The notes below the pieces were generated by a model, which saw only the letters and a program-made list of their open reading frames with translations, was not told the DNA's origin and ran no database searches. Below, piece after piece: positions 40,972 to 49,605 of a stretch of 64,000 bases of DNA; position 1 is the first letter of the stretch; each line of letters starts with the position of its first letter. The translations under genes and the position numbers were made by a program. Origin of the DNA: Variovorax atrisoli 110B (GTDB taxonomy: Bacteria > Pseudomonadota > Gammaproteobacteria > Burkholderiales > Burkholderiaceae_C); contig NZ_KB907455.1 of the NCBI RefSeq assembly GCF_000382045.1, positions 62,001 through 126,000 on the forward strand. Reading direction: 5' to 3'.

Positions 40972-41709
40972 TCAGACGCTGGTGTAGCCGCCGTCCACCG
41001 GCAGCGCCACGCCGCTCACCATCGACGCGCCGTCGCCCAGCAGGAAGAGGATGGGCGCCACCACTTCCTCCACCTGCGCGAAGCGGCCCAGCGGAATGTT
41101 CTTCAATGCGGCCGCGCTCTTCGCCGGATCGGACCAGGCCTGCTCGGCCATCGGCGTGAGCGTGACGGTCGGGTTCACGCTGTTCACGCGGATGCCGTGC
41201 GGCCCGAACTCCAGGCACAGCGATCGCGTGACGGCGTCCATCGCGGCCTTAGAGGCGCAGTAGCAAAGGTGCGCGTCGAGCGCCACCAGCGCGGCCTGGC
41301 TCGACACGTTGACGATGCTGCCGCGCACGCCGGCCGCGATCATGGCCCTGCCGCAGCGCGAGGCCACCAGTGCCGCCGCGCGCGCGTTGACGGCCATCAC
41401 CGCGTCGAAGCTGTCGGCCTGCATCTCGGCGGCCGGTTCGAGCAGCGCGATGCCGGCGCAGTTCACCACGAGGTCGAAGGCGGGAAGCGGCGCGAGCGCG
41501 CGTTCCAGCGCTGGCGCGTCGGCCACGTCGAGCACCAGCGGCGTGCAGCCGGCTTCGGCGTGCAGCGCTGCCAGCGCCGCAGCATTGCGCCCGATGGCCG
41601 TCACTTGCGCGCCGGCCTGCGCGAGCCGCACCGCCACCGCGCGGCCGATGCCGCTGCTCGCGCCGGTCACCAGGGCGCGGCGTCCGGAGAAGTCGAAGGA
41701 GGTCGTCAT
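40972..41709 (-). CDS. SDR oxidoreductase, xylulose-reductase-like
   Basis: A 245-residue short-chain dehydrogenase with intact TGASSGIG, NCAGIA, VNVSSQAA and active-site YCASK motifs, plus RVNSVNPTVTLTPM. The PTVTLTPM segment and size are as in L-xylulose/dicarbonyl reductase (DCXR). It overlaps the carbohydrate kinase by four bases (ATGA) and follows it, so a sugar or polyol substrate is likely. It converges on the PHA-system gene with only 12 bases between. Confidence 0.88.
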   Translation of the reverse strand: MTTSFDFSGRRALVTGASSGIGRAVAVRLAQAGAQVTAIGRNAAALAALHAEAGCTPLVLDVADAPALERALAPLPAFDLVVNCAGIALLEPAAEMQADSFDAVMAVNARAAALVASRCGRAMIAAGVRGSIVNVSSQAALVALDAHLCYCASKAAMDAVTRSLCLEFGPHGIRVNSVNPTVTLTPMAEQAWSDPAKSAAALKNIPLGRFAQVEEVVAPILFLLGDGASMVSGVALPVDGGYTSV

Positions 41710-43232
41710 GTCAGCCGCTGCATCGCATCGCGCAGCGCGGGGTAGAGCGATTTGTAGATCTCGAAGCGCTCGCGGTACACGGCCTGCGCCCGGGGCTCGG
41801 GCCGCGCGCGTTCCACCAGCGTGACCCAGCCGCGTTCGGCGGTCGCCGCATCGACCAGTCCGGCGCCGAGCGCCGCGAGCATCGCCGCGCCCAGCGCCGC
41901 TTCCACTTCCTGCTCGATCGTGAACACCGGGTAGCCGGTGACGTCGGCCACGATCTGCATCCAGAGATCGGAGTGCGCGGCGCCGCCGACCACGATCAGG
42001 CGTTCGTCCAGCGGCTGGCCGCTGCGCCGCCCGGCCTCGATGTTGTGCTGCAGCGCGAAGCTCACGCCTTCGAGCACCGCGCGGTAGAGATGCGCGCGGC
42101 TGTGCGCGAGCGAAAGCCCGATGAACGCGCCCTTGGCCTGTGCGTCCCAGATCGGGCTGCGCTCGCCCATGAGGTAGGGCAGGAACACCAGGCCTTCGGC
42201 GCCGGGCGGTACGTCGACCGCCTTGCGCTCGATGAGGGCATGCGCGTCCTCGCCGGTGCGCGCGGCCTCAGCGATCTCTGCCTGGCAGAAGGCCTCGCGG
42301 AACCAGGTGACGGCGGCGCCCGCGGTGATCGCGCCGCCGAACACGTAGCTGCGGTCCGCGCCGCGGTACACGTGCGGCATGGTGATGAGCTTGTGCCGCG
42401 CATCGACCGTGGGGCTCACGAAGCCCCAGCACATGCTGGTGCCGATCATCGCCACGTGGTCGCCGCTGCCGGTGACGCCCGCGCAGAAGGTGGCGACCGC
42501 CGCATCGACGCCGCCGGCCATCAGCGGCATGCCCTCGGCAAGGCCCAGCTTCGCGGCCCATCCGGCGCTCAGCCCGCCGACCACGTCTCTGGATTCGACC
42601 AGGCGCGGCGGCATCATGCGCGGCGGAATGCCGAGCATCCCCATCGCTTCCTCCGACCACTGCCGGCGCGCCGCGTCGTACACGCCGCCGATGTTGCCGG
42701 CCGAGCTGTGGTCGACGGCGAGCTCGCCCGTGAACCGCCAGTTGATGTAGCTGTTGGGCGGCAGGAAGTGGCGCGTCTTTGCCCATACCTCGGGCAGGTG
42801 CTCGCGAATCCACAGGATCTTGGTGAAGCCGTAGTAGCTGTCCACGCCGTTGCCGGTGATGGCCTGCAGCCGCTGCACGTCGACGCTGGCGTTCACCGCA
42901 TCCACCTCGGCAGTGGCGCGGCGGTCCATCCAGATCAGGCACGGATGCAGCGGACGCATGGCCTCGTCGACCGGGATGCCCGCGCCGCCGTAGAGGCTGC
43001 TCACGCACATCGCGGCGACGTCGGAGGGCGCGACGCCGTTCTTCGCCACGCAGGCACGCACGCTCTCGCACACCGCGTCGAACCACACCTCGCAGTCCTG
43101 CTGAGCCCACAAGGGCTTCGGCGTCTCCGGCTGGTAGGCCACGCTGTGCTGCGAATGCACCTTGCCGTCGATGCCGACGAGCAGGCACTTGGTGCTCTGC
43201 GTGCCGATGTCGACGCCGATCACGTATTTCAT
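41706..43232 (-). CDS. FGGY family carbohydrate kinase (xylulokinase-like)
   Basis: A 508-residue sugar kinase. The N-terminal ATPase domain begins YVIGVDIGTQSTKCLLVG, with the catalytic region CLIWMDRRA. The second domain has GGVDAAVATFCAGVTGSGDHVAMIGTS (phosphate 2-like), YLMGERSPIWDAQAKGAFIGLS and VVGGAAHSDLWMQIVADVTG (adenosine). The kinase is typical of xylulokinase or related pentulose kinases. It is coupled to an SDR downstream, suggesting a small polyol pathway; no sugar transporter lies beside it. Confidence 0.9.
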   Translation of the reverse strand: MKYVIGVDIGTQSTKCLLVGIDGKVHSQHSVAYQPETPKPLWAQQDCEVWFDAVCESVRACVAKNGVAPSDVAAMCVSSLYGGAGIPVDEAMRPLHPCLIWMDRRATAEVDAVNASVDVQRLQAITGNGVDSYYGFTKILWIREHLPEVWAKTRHFLPPNSYINWRFTGELAVDHSSAGNIGGVYDAARRQWSEEAMGMLGIPPRMMPPRLVESRDVVGGLSAGWAAKLGLAEGMPLMAGGVDAAVATFCAGVTGSGDHVAMIGTSMCWGFVSPTVDARHKLITMPHVYRGADRSYVFGGAITAGAAVTWFREAFCQAEIAEAARTGEDAHALIERKAVDVPPGAEGLVFLPYLMGERSPIWDAQAKGAFIGLSLAHSRAHLYRAVLEGVSFALQHNIEAGRRSGQPLDERLIVVGGAAHSDLWMQIVADVTGYPVFTIEQEVEAALGAAMLAALGAGLVDAATAERGWVTLVERARPEPRAQAVYRERFEIYKSLYPALRDAMQRLT

Positions 43233-43348
43233 GTCGTCCTCTGGCTGGTTGTCTCTCGGGGTCGGGGCTGCGGTTTCAGCAGCACCTTGATGGAATCCAG
43301 CGAGTTTGCCAGCGCGGGCGGTTGCGTGACGCGGCACACTCTGGCGCC

Positions 43349-44593
43349 ATGACGACGACCACAAGCACACCCTCATCCACCCCCGCAGGCCCGCTGGCCG
43401 GCCTCAAGGTCATCGAGCTCGGGCAGCTCATCGCCGGGCCCTTCGCCGCGCGCACGCTGGCCGACTTCGGTGCCGAGGTCATCAAGATCGAGCCGCCCGG
43501 CGCGGGCGATCCGCTGCGCACCTGGCGGCTGCTGAAGGACGGCACTTCGGTCTGGTGGCAGGTGCAGTCGCGCAACAAGCGCTCGCTGGCGCTGGACCTG
43601 CGCGAGGCCGAGGCGCAGGCCATCGTGCGGCAGCTGGCGGCCGAGGCCGACGTGCTGATCGAGAACTTCCGCCCCGGCGCGATGGAAGGCTGGGGCCTGG
43701 GCCCCGACGAGCTGCTGGCCGCCAACCCCGCGCTCGTGATGCTGCGCATCAGCGGCTACGGGCAGACCGGCCCGTACCGCGACCGCCCCGGATTCGGCGT
43801 GGTGGCCGAGGCCATGGGCGGGCTGCGCCATCTCACGGGCGAGCCGGGCCGCGTGCCGGTGCGGGTGGGCGTCTCGATCGGCGACACGCTGGCCTCGCTG
43901 CACGGCGTGATCGGCGTGCTGATGGCGATGCAGCACCGGCATGCGACGGTGAGCGCCGAGTATCCGAAGGGCCGCGGGCAGGTGGTCGACGTGGCGCTGT
44001 ACGAGGCGGTCTTCAACTGCATGGAAAGCCTGCTGCCCGAGTACGGCGCCTTCGGCGCGGTGCGCGAGGCGGCAGGCAGCGCCTTGCCCGGCATCGCGCC
44101 GACCAACGCCTACCGCTGCGCGGACGGCGGCTACGCCATCGTCGCGGGCAACGGCGACAGCATCTTCCGCCGGCTCATGGAGTGCATCGGCCGGCCCGAC
44201 CTCGCCGCCGACCCGGCGCTGGCCGGCAACACCGGCCGCGTCGCGCAGGTGGAGATGCTGGATGCCGCCATCGGAGACTGGGCCGCGCAGCGCACCGTAG
44301 GGGAGGTGCTCGCGGCGCTCGACGCGGCGCACGTGCCGGCCGGGCGCATCTACACCATCGCAGACATCGCGGCCGATCCGCACTACGCCGCGCGCGGCAT
44401 GCTGCAGCAGGTGCGCATGGCCGACGGCAGCGATCTCGCGGTGCCCGGCTTCGTGCCCAAGCTGTCGCTCACGCCGGCCAGCCACCGGCGCAACGCACCC
44501 GCGCTGGGAGCGGACACCGACGCGGTGCTGAAGGAGATCGGCCTGAGCGCCGAGCAGATCGCGGCGCTGCACGAGCGCGGCATCGTGGGGTAG
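43349..44593 (+). CDS. CaiB/BaiF family (class III) CoA transferase
   Basis: A 414-residue formyl-CoA-transferase-like enzyme. The start MTTTTSTPSSTPAGPLAGLK leads to IELGQLIAGPFAARTLADFGAEVIKIEPPGAGDPLR. The catalytic Asp follows in the VDVALYEAVFNCMESLLPEYGAF region, and SGYGQTGPYRDRPGFGVVAEAMGGL is diagnostic. ATG 43349 is preferred over the in-frame codon nine residues earlier. It moves CoA between carboxylic acids; the acid pair is unknown. It is divergent from the sugar kinase, 116 bases away. Confidence 0.9.
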   Translation: MTTTTSTPSSTPAGPLAGLKVIELGQLIAGPFAARTLADFGAEVIKIEPPGAGDPLRTWRLLKDGTSVWWQVQSRNKRSLALDLREAEAQAIVRQLAAEADVLIENFRPGAMEGWGLGPDELLAANPALVMLRISGYGQTGPYRDRPGFGVVAEAMGGLRHLTGEPGRVPVRVGVSIGDTLASLHGVIGVLMAMQHRHATVSAEYPKGRGQVVDVALYEAVFNCMESLLPEYGAFGAVREAAGSALPGIAPTNAYRCADGGYAIVAGNGDSIFRRLMECIGRPDLAADPALAGNTGRVAQVEMLDAAIGDWAAQRTVGEVLAALDAAHVPAGRIYTIADIAADPHYAARGMLQQVRMADGSDLAVPGFVPKLSLTPASHRRNAPALGADTDAVLKEIGLSAEQIAALHERGIVG

Positions 44594-44667
44594 CCAGCGC
44601 TCCAGGGGAGATTCACGCGGGCGAAACAGCCTTCGTGCGATAAAGCGGCAACCAGGAGGAAGAGCCG

Positions 44668-46299
44668 ATGGCAGCAGCAGCGAACGATCGACGGGGACTT
44701 CAGAGGCGCGACAACGACGGGAATCTTCCGCCCGCCAGAAGCGAGCTTTCGGCGTCGGACGAGAAGAAGCTGGAGCGCCTGCTGCAGGCGCTGCGCCTGC
44801 GCCGCATGGCGCTGGAGCCCAAGTTCTCCGACGACGTGATCGTCTGGCCTTCCCGCACGGCCGAGGCCGGCGGCGCTGAGCTGGCGGCGCTGAGCGCGAT
44901 CAACCTCGGCAACGCGGCGGATGCGATCGGCGAGGGCGTGCGCGGCCGCGGCGCGCCGAGGATGAAGCTGCTCAAGCAGGTCGAGGGCGTGTCGGTGATG
45001 CGCGCCAACTCGTCGGCCCTGCTGGCCATGCGCCGCAACACGCCGGGGCTGCGGATCGCGCCGGCCGCCTGGGCCTACCTGCAGTACACCCGTCCGCTGG
45101 GCGACGAGCTGGAAGCCAGCGCGATCCAGGTCGCGGCGGGAGCCAAGGTCAAACGCTTCGAGCTGCGGCTTGCCGATCCGCAGGGCAGGCCGGTCGCCGG
45201 CGTGCGCGTGAAGGCGCTCGTGGACTGGGATGGCGCGCACGTGCCCGCCGTGACCGGCCCCGACGGCATCGCGAGCCTGGGCATTCCGGTGCTCTATCCG
45301 CGCGTGGAGATGATCCTGGTCGAGCCGGAGCACACGCACTGGTCGGTGTTCCTGAAGGGCTTCGACCGCGTCGATGCGCCGAAGCGCCTGAACGTGCCGG
45401 CCGCGCCGCTGGTGCCCGACGGCTTCCAGCTGCTGGCCAGCTACGCGCCCCATGATGCGCAGGCGGGCGAGGGCGTGACGGTGGGCGTGATCGACAGCGG
45501 CGTCGGGCCCCATGCCGGCATCGCCGTGGCGGGCGGCGGCTGCTTCGTCACCGGCGAGGACCCGGCGGACTTCCTCGACAACGGCATCGGCCACGGCACG
45601 CACGTCGCCGGGATCATCGCGGGCCGCATGGCACAGGGCACCGGCGTCTACGGCCTCGCGCCGGCCTGCAGGCTCATGGCCTACCGCGTCTGCCCGAAGA
45701 GCGGCGAGCGCGGGCGGGCCAAGTCGACCGACATCGCCAGCGCGCTCGACCGGGCGATCGCCGACGGCTGCCACATCGTCAACATCAGCATGGGCAGCCT
45801 GGAGCCCATGCCGGAGATGCCCGACATCCTCGAGAAGGCGCGCAACGCCGGCGTGGTGGTGTTCGCCGCCACCGGCAACGATGGCCAGCCGCTCCTGCGC
45901 TATCCCGCCCGCTACAGCCACACCCTGGCGGTGGGCGCTCTGGGGCGCGACGGCACCTTTCCGGCGGACTGCCCCGAGAGCTTCCAGGCCAGCGAGATCC
46001 GCCGCCGCAAGGAGTTCGTCGCCGAGTTCTCGAACTACGGTCTCTCCACCGATTTCATCGGCCCCGGGGTGGCGGTGCTGTCGGCCTTTCCGGGCGACAG
46101 GTACGCCATGATGTCCGGAACTTCGATGGCCACGCCCTACTCGTCGGGGATGGCAGCCCGTTTGTTGTCAGGGGAAAGGAAGCTGCTTAACATGCCCAAG
46201 GGCCCCGAGAAGGCCGATGCCATCGTCAGGATGCTGTCCGAGACAGCGAAAAAGGTGGGTTGGCCGGCCGAGTACGAAGGTTTTGGAGTTCTGAAGTGA
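44668..46299 (+). CDS. Subtilisin-like serine protease (S8) with large N-terminal region, no signal peptide
   Basis: A 543-residue protease. Residues 1-95 are charged and helical. Residues 98-140 (MKLLKQVEGVSV, LRIAPAAWAYLQY) resemble the second half of a subtilisin propeptide. Residues 162-235 look like a carboxypeptidase-regulatory-like beta domain (LADPQGRPVAGVRVKALVDW). The S8 catalytic domain follows with Asp276 (VGVIDSGVG), His309 (IGHGTHVAGI), the oxyanion Asn404 (AATGND) and Ser486 (SGTSMATPYSSGMAA). It has no secretion signal, so it should be intracellular. The ribosome-binding site AGGAGGAAGAGCCG is very strong. The next gene starts inside its stop codon, and a nuclease follows: probably one functional unit. 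Confidence 0.92.
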   Translation: MAAAANDRRGLQRRDNDGNLPPARSELSASDEKKLERLLQALRLRRMALEPKFSDDVIVWPSRTAEAGGAELAALSAINLGNAADAIGEGVRGRGAPRMKLLKQVEGVSVMRANSSALLAMRRNTPGLRIAPAAWAYLQYTRPLGDELEASAIQVAAGAKVKRFELRLADPQGRPVAGVRVKALVDWDGAHVPAVTGPDGIASLGIPVLYPRVEMILVEPEHTHWSVFLKGFDRVDAPKRLNVPAAPLVPDGFQLLASYAPHDAQAGEGVTVGVIDSGVGPHAGIAVAGGGCFVTGEDPADFLDNGIGHGTHVAGIIAGRMAQGTGVYGLAPACRLMAYRVCPKSGERGRAKSTDIASALDRAIADGCHIVNISMGSLEPMPEMPDILEKARNAGVVVFAATGNDGQPLLRYPARYSHTLAVGALGRDGTFPADCPESFQASEIRRRKEFVAEFSNYGLSTDFIGPGVAVLSAFPGDRYAMMSGTSMATPYSSGMAARLLSGERKLLNMPKGPEKADAIVRMLSETAKKVGWPAEYEGFGVLK

Positions 46300-46547
46300 C
46301 CAGCATCGTGTTGACCTACACAGGCAGCCCCGGCAAGAAGTTGTCGGCGGAGGCACGGCTGCGCCGCTGCGTTCCCGGCGTGGTGCTCACGCCCAAGACC
46401 AGCACCCTGATGGAAGCCCAGGTCGACGACGAACAGCTTGCCGCGCTCGAGCAGAACCCGGAGTGGACGATCTCCAGGCCCGCCTTCGCGGAAATCCGCA
46501 AGCCTGTCTTCAACCTGAAAAACGCACGGGCCAAGCTCGCGAAGTAG
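46296..46547 (+). CDS. Small propeptide/inhibitor-I9-like protein coupled to the protease
   Basis: An 83-residue protein starting at GTG 46296, overlapping the protease TGA by four bases. Its sequence resembles a subtilisin propeptide (inhibitor I9 fold): a first strand (SIVLTYTG), a helix (LSAEARLRRCV), a strand pair (VVLTPKTSTLMEAQV), a second helix DDEQLAALEQNP and a final strand WTISRPAF, then a basic tail. 'DDEQLAALEQNP' is the kind of segment seen in I9 domains. It lacks a signal peptide. It likely folds or inhibits the protease in trans. This is inferred from pattern and context; other small alpha/beta folds are possible. Confidence 0.65.
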   Translation: MTSIVLTYTGSPGKKLSAEARLRRCVPGVVLTPKTSTLMEAQVDDEQLAALEQNPEWTISRPAFAEIRKPVFNLKNARAKLAK

Positions 46548-46574
46548 CCGCGCGGCGCGCACGCATTCCAGGAC

Positions 46575-46602
46575 GGGGCCGGAATCGGCCCCTGTGTTTT
46601 TC
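46575..46602 (+). terminator. Terminator-like hairpin between inhibitor and nuclease genes
   Basis: GGGGCCG (46575-46581), loop GAAT, CGGCCCC (46586-46592), then TGTGTTTTT. It is a 7-bp GC stem with a T-rich tail located 17 bases before the nuclease start codon. It could act as an intrinsic attenuator, lowering nuclease expression relative to protease and inhibitor. Confidence 0.65.
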
Positions 46603-46618
46603 AGGAGGGAGGTTCTCC

Positions 46619-47533
46619 ATGTCCGATGCAGACATCCAGGTCGTGAGCAGCTCATGGGCAGGCATCCAGCGCGTCGCCGCGACGCCGAAGCCGCCGGAGT
46701 TCTTCAAGGGCCGCAAGGGCTATTCGCCCGCTTTCCTGGGGAAGGACGCGCACGTGGCGCTGCCTTCCATCGGCGAGTCCATCTCCATGGACGACATCGC
46801 GAAGCTGGAGGACGGCTCCTTCGAGCTCAGGTACCAGCACTTCAGCACGGTGCAGTGCATCTCGCGGCGCATGCCGCTCTATTCGGCCTGCAACATCGAC
46901 GGCTCGAAGTCGAAGAACGTGCCGCGCCACGACACCTGGAGCTACGACGGGCGCATCGGAAAGGAATACCAGATGCTGCGCGAGGCCTACGGCCCCCAGC
47001 AGGACGGCAAGTTCTCGCGCGGCCACATGACGCGCAGGCAGGACCCGAACTGGGGCCCGCTCGCGACGGCGCAGCGGGCCAACATCGACACCTTCTTCGC
47101 CACCAACGCCTGCCCCCAGTGGCAGCCCTTCAACGACGGGCTCTGGGGCGACCTCGAAGACTACGTGCTGGGCAACGCCCAGGGCGACGACAAGCGCATC
47201 AGCGTCTTCACCGGGCCGATCCTGCGTGCGGACGACGCGGAGCGATTCGGCATCCGCATTCCGCGCGACTTCTGGAAAGTGGTCGCCTTCATCAGCGAGG
47301 CGACCGGCAAGCTCAGCGCCATCGCCTACCTGATGAGCCAGGGCATCTATCTCGATTCGGGCGTGGCGCGCGACCTGGAAGACTTCGGCACCTCGCAGCG
47401 CCCGCTGGCCTTCATCGAGGCCGAGACCGGGCTGTGCTTCGAGAGCCTGCAGGGCCGCGACGTGCTCGACGGCGCGGACCTTGCCTTCGTGCAGCCCGTC
47501 CGGCGCCTGGCCGACACGAAGCTGCCGGCCTGA
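46619..47533 (+). CDS. DNA/RNA non-specific endonuclease family protein (NUC fold, no signal peptide)
   Basis: A 304-residue protein of the NucA/EndoG (DNA/RNA non-specific endonuclease) family. The beta-beta-alpha metal site appears as FSRGHMTRRQDPNWG (His137 as base), where the common Asp of DRGH is Ser134, and FFATNACPQ (Asn163, the metal-binding Asn). Residues 1-65 are an N-terminal extension. Unlike most relatives it has no signal peptide, so it would be cytoplasmic. The site AGGAGGGAGGTTCTCC is strong but follows a terminator-like hairpin. Placement after the protease and its inhibitor-like protein suggests proteolytic control or activation of a toxic nuclease. Confidence 0.88.
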   Translation: MSDADIQVVSSSWAGIQRVAATPKPPEFFKGRKGYSPAFLGKDAHVALPSIGESISMDDIAKLEDGSFELRYQHFSTVQCISRRMPLYSACNIDGSKSKNVPRHDTWSYDGRIGKEYQMLREAYGPQQDGKFSRGHMTRRQDPNWGPLATAQRANIDTFFATNACPQWQPFNDGLWGDLEDYVLGNAQGDDKRISVFTGPILRADDAERFGIRIPRDFWKVVAFISEATGKLSAIAYLMSQGIYLDSGVARDLEDFGTSQRPLAFIEAETGLCFESLQGRDVLDGADLAFVQPVRRLADTKLPA

Positions 47534-47558
47534 ACCGGCAGGACGGCCGCCGGGCCGT

Positions 47559-47816
47559 TCAGCCGCGCAGCGACTCGATCAGGTCGATGTATTTCTGCTT
47601 GGCCTCGTCGGCGCTCAGGCCCTTCTGGGCCGTCCAGGCGTCCCACTTGGCGCGGGCGACGATGTCGCTGAAGCTGGGCTTCTTGGCGGTGTTGTCGCCT
47701 TCGGTGGCCTGCTTGAACAGGGCGTAGATCTTCAGCAGCGTCGGGTTGTCGGGGCGCTCGGCGAGCAGCTTGGAATTGGCCTGGGCGGTTTCGAACTGGG
47801 CGTTGAGGTCGGACAT
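47559..47816 (-). CDS. Acyl-CoA-binding protein (ACBP)
   Basis: An 85-residue ACBP family protein of normal family length, with the characteristic LLKIYALFKQATEGD, then KWDAWTAQKGLSADEAKQKYIDLIESL. The Tyr and Lys of the acyl-CoA site and the four-helix pattern are intact. It binds long-chain acyl-CoA in the cytosol. It converges on the nuclease gene with 25 bases between. Confidence 0.93.
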   Translation of the reverse strand: MSDLNAQFETAQANSKLLAERPDNPTLLKIYALFKQATEGDNTAKKPSFSDIVARAKWDAWTAQKGLSADEAKQKYIDLIESLRG

Positions 47817-47908
47817 GTCGGTCTGGGAGATTTGAAGCGGAAAGCCCGCATCTTAAGTCCTGCGGTACACGAACGTACCGATGCCCGCCGGTGCTGCGGC
47901 GATACCGG

Positions 47909-48757
47909 TCAATCCCGCAATCCGGCCCTTGCCAGCTCCACGTCCAGCCGCTCGCGCGCATCCGCCGGCACGAGCGCCGCCGCCTTCTCGTAGAGCCGCG
48001 TCGCCTCGGCCATGCGGGCCTCGCCGTGCAGCATCAGCTGCGCGCGGGCGTATTCCATCATCCCGGCCGCCGACTGCGGGTGCAGCTCCAGACCGCGCTC
48101 GAAGAGTTCGAGCGAAGTCTCGGCGCGCACGCCGTAGGTCATGCGCCCGACCAGCGCGCCCACCTTGTCGATCACCTCGGCGTGGAACGAGGCCAGCGCG
48201 AGGTGCGCATCGGCGTGCCGGGGCTGCAGTTCGATCACGCGTTCCAGCGCGCCCTTGAGCTTGCTGCCCAGGCCCTGCGCCAGCGCGCGCGCCACGCTGA
48301 TGCCCTGGCTGTAGCGGCCCAGCGCATACGACTGCCAGTACAGCGCCTGGCAGTTGTCGGGCTCGGCCTCGGCCTGCGCGCCCGCACGCTCGATCACCTG
48401 GCGGAACATCGAGAGCCGTGCCGATTCGCGCGGCTCCAGGTAGTTGGCGTAGATCGCGGTCGCCTGGTTGGCCAGCGCCATGCCCTCGGGGCCCTGCAGC
48501 AGGCCGATGGCCGCGGCGCGTTCGAACTCGCCGCTGTGGTACAGCGCCCAGCCCTCGGCGAGCGTCGATCCCTCGGCCGGCGGCGGCAGCGCGTGGCCGG
48601 CATGCAGGCGCGGCCAGTGCGACAGCACGCTGCGCGCGTCGTAGCGCGGCGAGTCGGCCCAGGGCAGGGGCGTCCAGGGCTCGCTGCCGGTGCCGGGGTT
48701 GGTGTTGGCCGCACCGGCGGACATCAGCGAAAGCGGTTTGAAATCGGGATGGGGCAT
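47909..48757 (-). CDS. TPR-like hypothetical protein
   Basis: A 282-residue helical protein with tetratricopeptide/Sel1-like repeats: WALYHSGEFERAAAIGLLQ, QALYWQSYALGRYSQGISVA, LERVIELQPRHADAHLALAS and LELFERGLELHPQSAAGMMEYA. There is no signal peptide with the start at 48757, which lies four bases after the TetR gene stop, so the genes are co-transcribed. TPRs usually mediate protein contacts. I do not recognise a specific family. Confidence 0.72.
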   Translation of the reverse strand: MPHPDFKPLSLMSAGAANTNPGTGSEPWTPLPWADSPRYDARSVLSHWPRLHAGHALPPPAEGSTLAEGWALYHSGEFERAAAIGLLQGPEGMALANQATAIYANYLEPRESARLSMFRQVIERAGAQAEAEPDNCQALYWQSYALGRYSQGISVARALAQGLGSKLKGALERVIELQPRHADAHLALASFHAEVIDKVGALVGRMTYGVRAETSLELFERGLELHPQSAAGMMEYARAQLMLHGEARMAEATRLYEKAAALVPADARERLDVELARAGLRD

Positions 48758-48761
48758 GGTT

Positions 48762-49457
48762 CTAGACCGCCATGTCGACAGGAGTGGCCGCGGCGCCGGG
48801 GTCTTCGCCGTTGTAGGCATTGCCCAGCGCCAGCAGGTGACGCCGCTGTTCCGGGCCCAGGTAGGGTGCGAGCAGGTGCAGGGCGTGGAGCCCGCCGCGC
48901 ATCAACGCCCCCTGCGCATGCTCGGGTTCCAGCGCCTCGCGCGGGTTGCGCACGTATTCGTAGCTCAGCCAGTAGGTCAGCACCACCACCATGCTCTGCG
49001 CGAGCGTGTCGACCTCGTGCACGTCGATCTCCAGGTGGCCGGCGCGGCTCAGGCCGGCGATCAGTTGCCGGATGGCGCGTGCCTTGTTCTTCAGCACCAG
49101 CTGGAACTGGGTCTCCAGCCGGCGGTTCTTGCTGAGCAGGTCGTTGAGGTCGCGGTAGAGGAAGCGGTAGCGCCAGATCAGCTCGAACAAGCTGTGCATG
49201 AAGAACCAGGCGTCCTCCACGTCGTGCACGCCCTCGCTGGCGTGCAGCAGCTCGTCGAGCTCGGCCTCGTAGCCTTCGTAGAGCTTGTTGATCAGCTCTT
49301 CCTTGGCCGGGTAGTGGTAGTAGAGGTTGCCGGGGCTGATATTGAGTTCGCCCGCCACCAGCGTGGTCGAGACGTTCGGCTCCCCGAAGCGGTTGAACAG
49401 GTCCAATGCGGCTTCGAGGATGCGTTGCGCGGTGCGGCGTGGCGCCTTCTTTGCCAT
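48762..49457 (-). CDS. TetR family transcriptional regulator
   Basis: A 231-residue TetR regulator. The N-terminal HTH is AQRILEAALDLFNRFGEPNV, then LNISPGNLYYHYPAKEELINKLYEG. A long all-helical ligand domain follows. It is followed closely by the TPR-like gene, and a phasin gene lies just upstream on the same strand. Similarity in organisation to PhaD, the TetR-type regulator of phasin genes in Pseudomonas, makes PHA control a reasonable but unproven guess. Confidence 0.9.
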   Translation of the reverse strand: MAKKAPRRTAQRILEAALDLFNRFGEPNVSTTLVAGELNISPGNLYYHYPAKEELINKLYEGYEAELDELLHASEGVHDVEDAWFFMHSLFELIWRYRFLYRDLNDLLSKNRRLETQFQLVLKNKARAIRQLIAGLSRAGHLEIDVHEVDTLAQSMVVVLTYWLSYEYVRNPREALEPEHAQGALMRGGLHALHLLAPYLGPEQRRHLLALGNAYNGEDPGAAATPVDMAV

Positions 49458-49605
49458 GTCGGTGCCCCCGATGTCTCGTTCGTCTCTCTTGGGGACACTC
49501 TAGCGTATGTGCACCGCACCATGAAGGCGCGGGACATGATTTGCGGCGCCACCGCTCTTGTGCAGTGCCGCAATCGCGGCCGCCCCGCGGGCGGCGCGCG
49601 CGGGG

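Noticed and set aside
47542..47560. GC hairpin ACGGCC-GCCGG-GCCGTT as a terminator between nuclease and ACBP genes
   Set aside because: There is no T tract on either side, so I cannot call it an intrinsic terminator.
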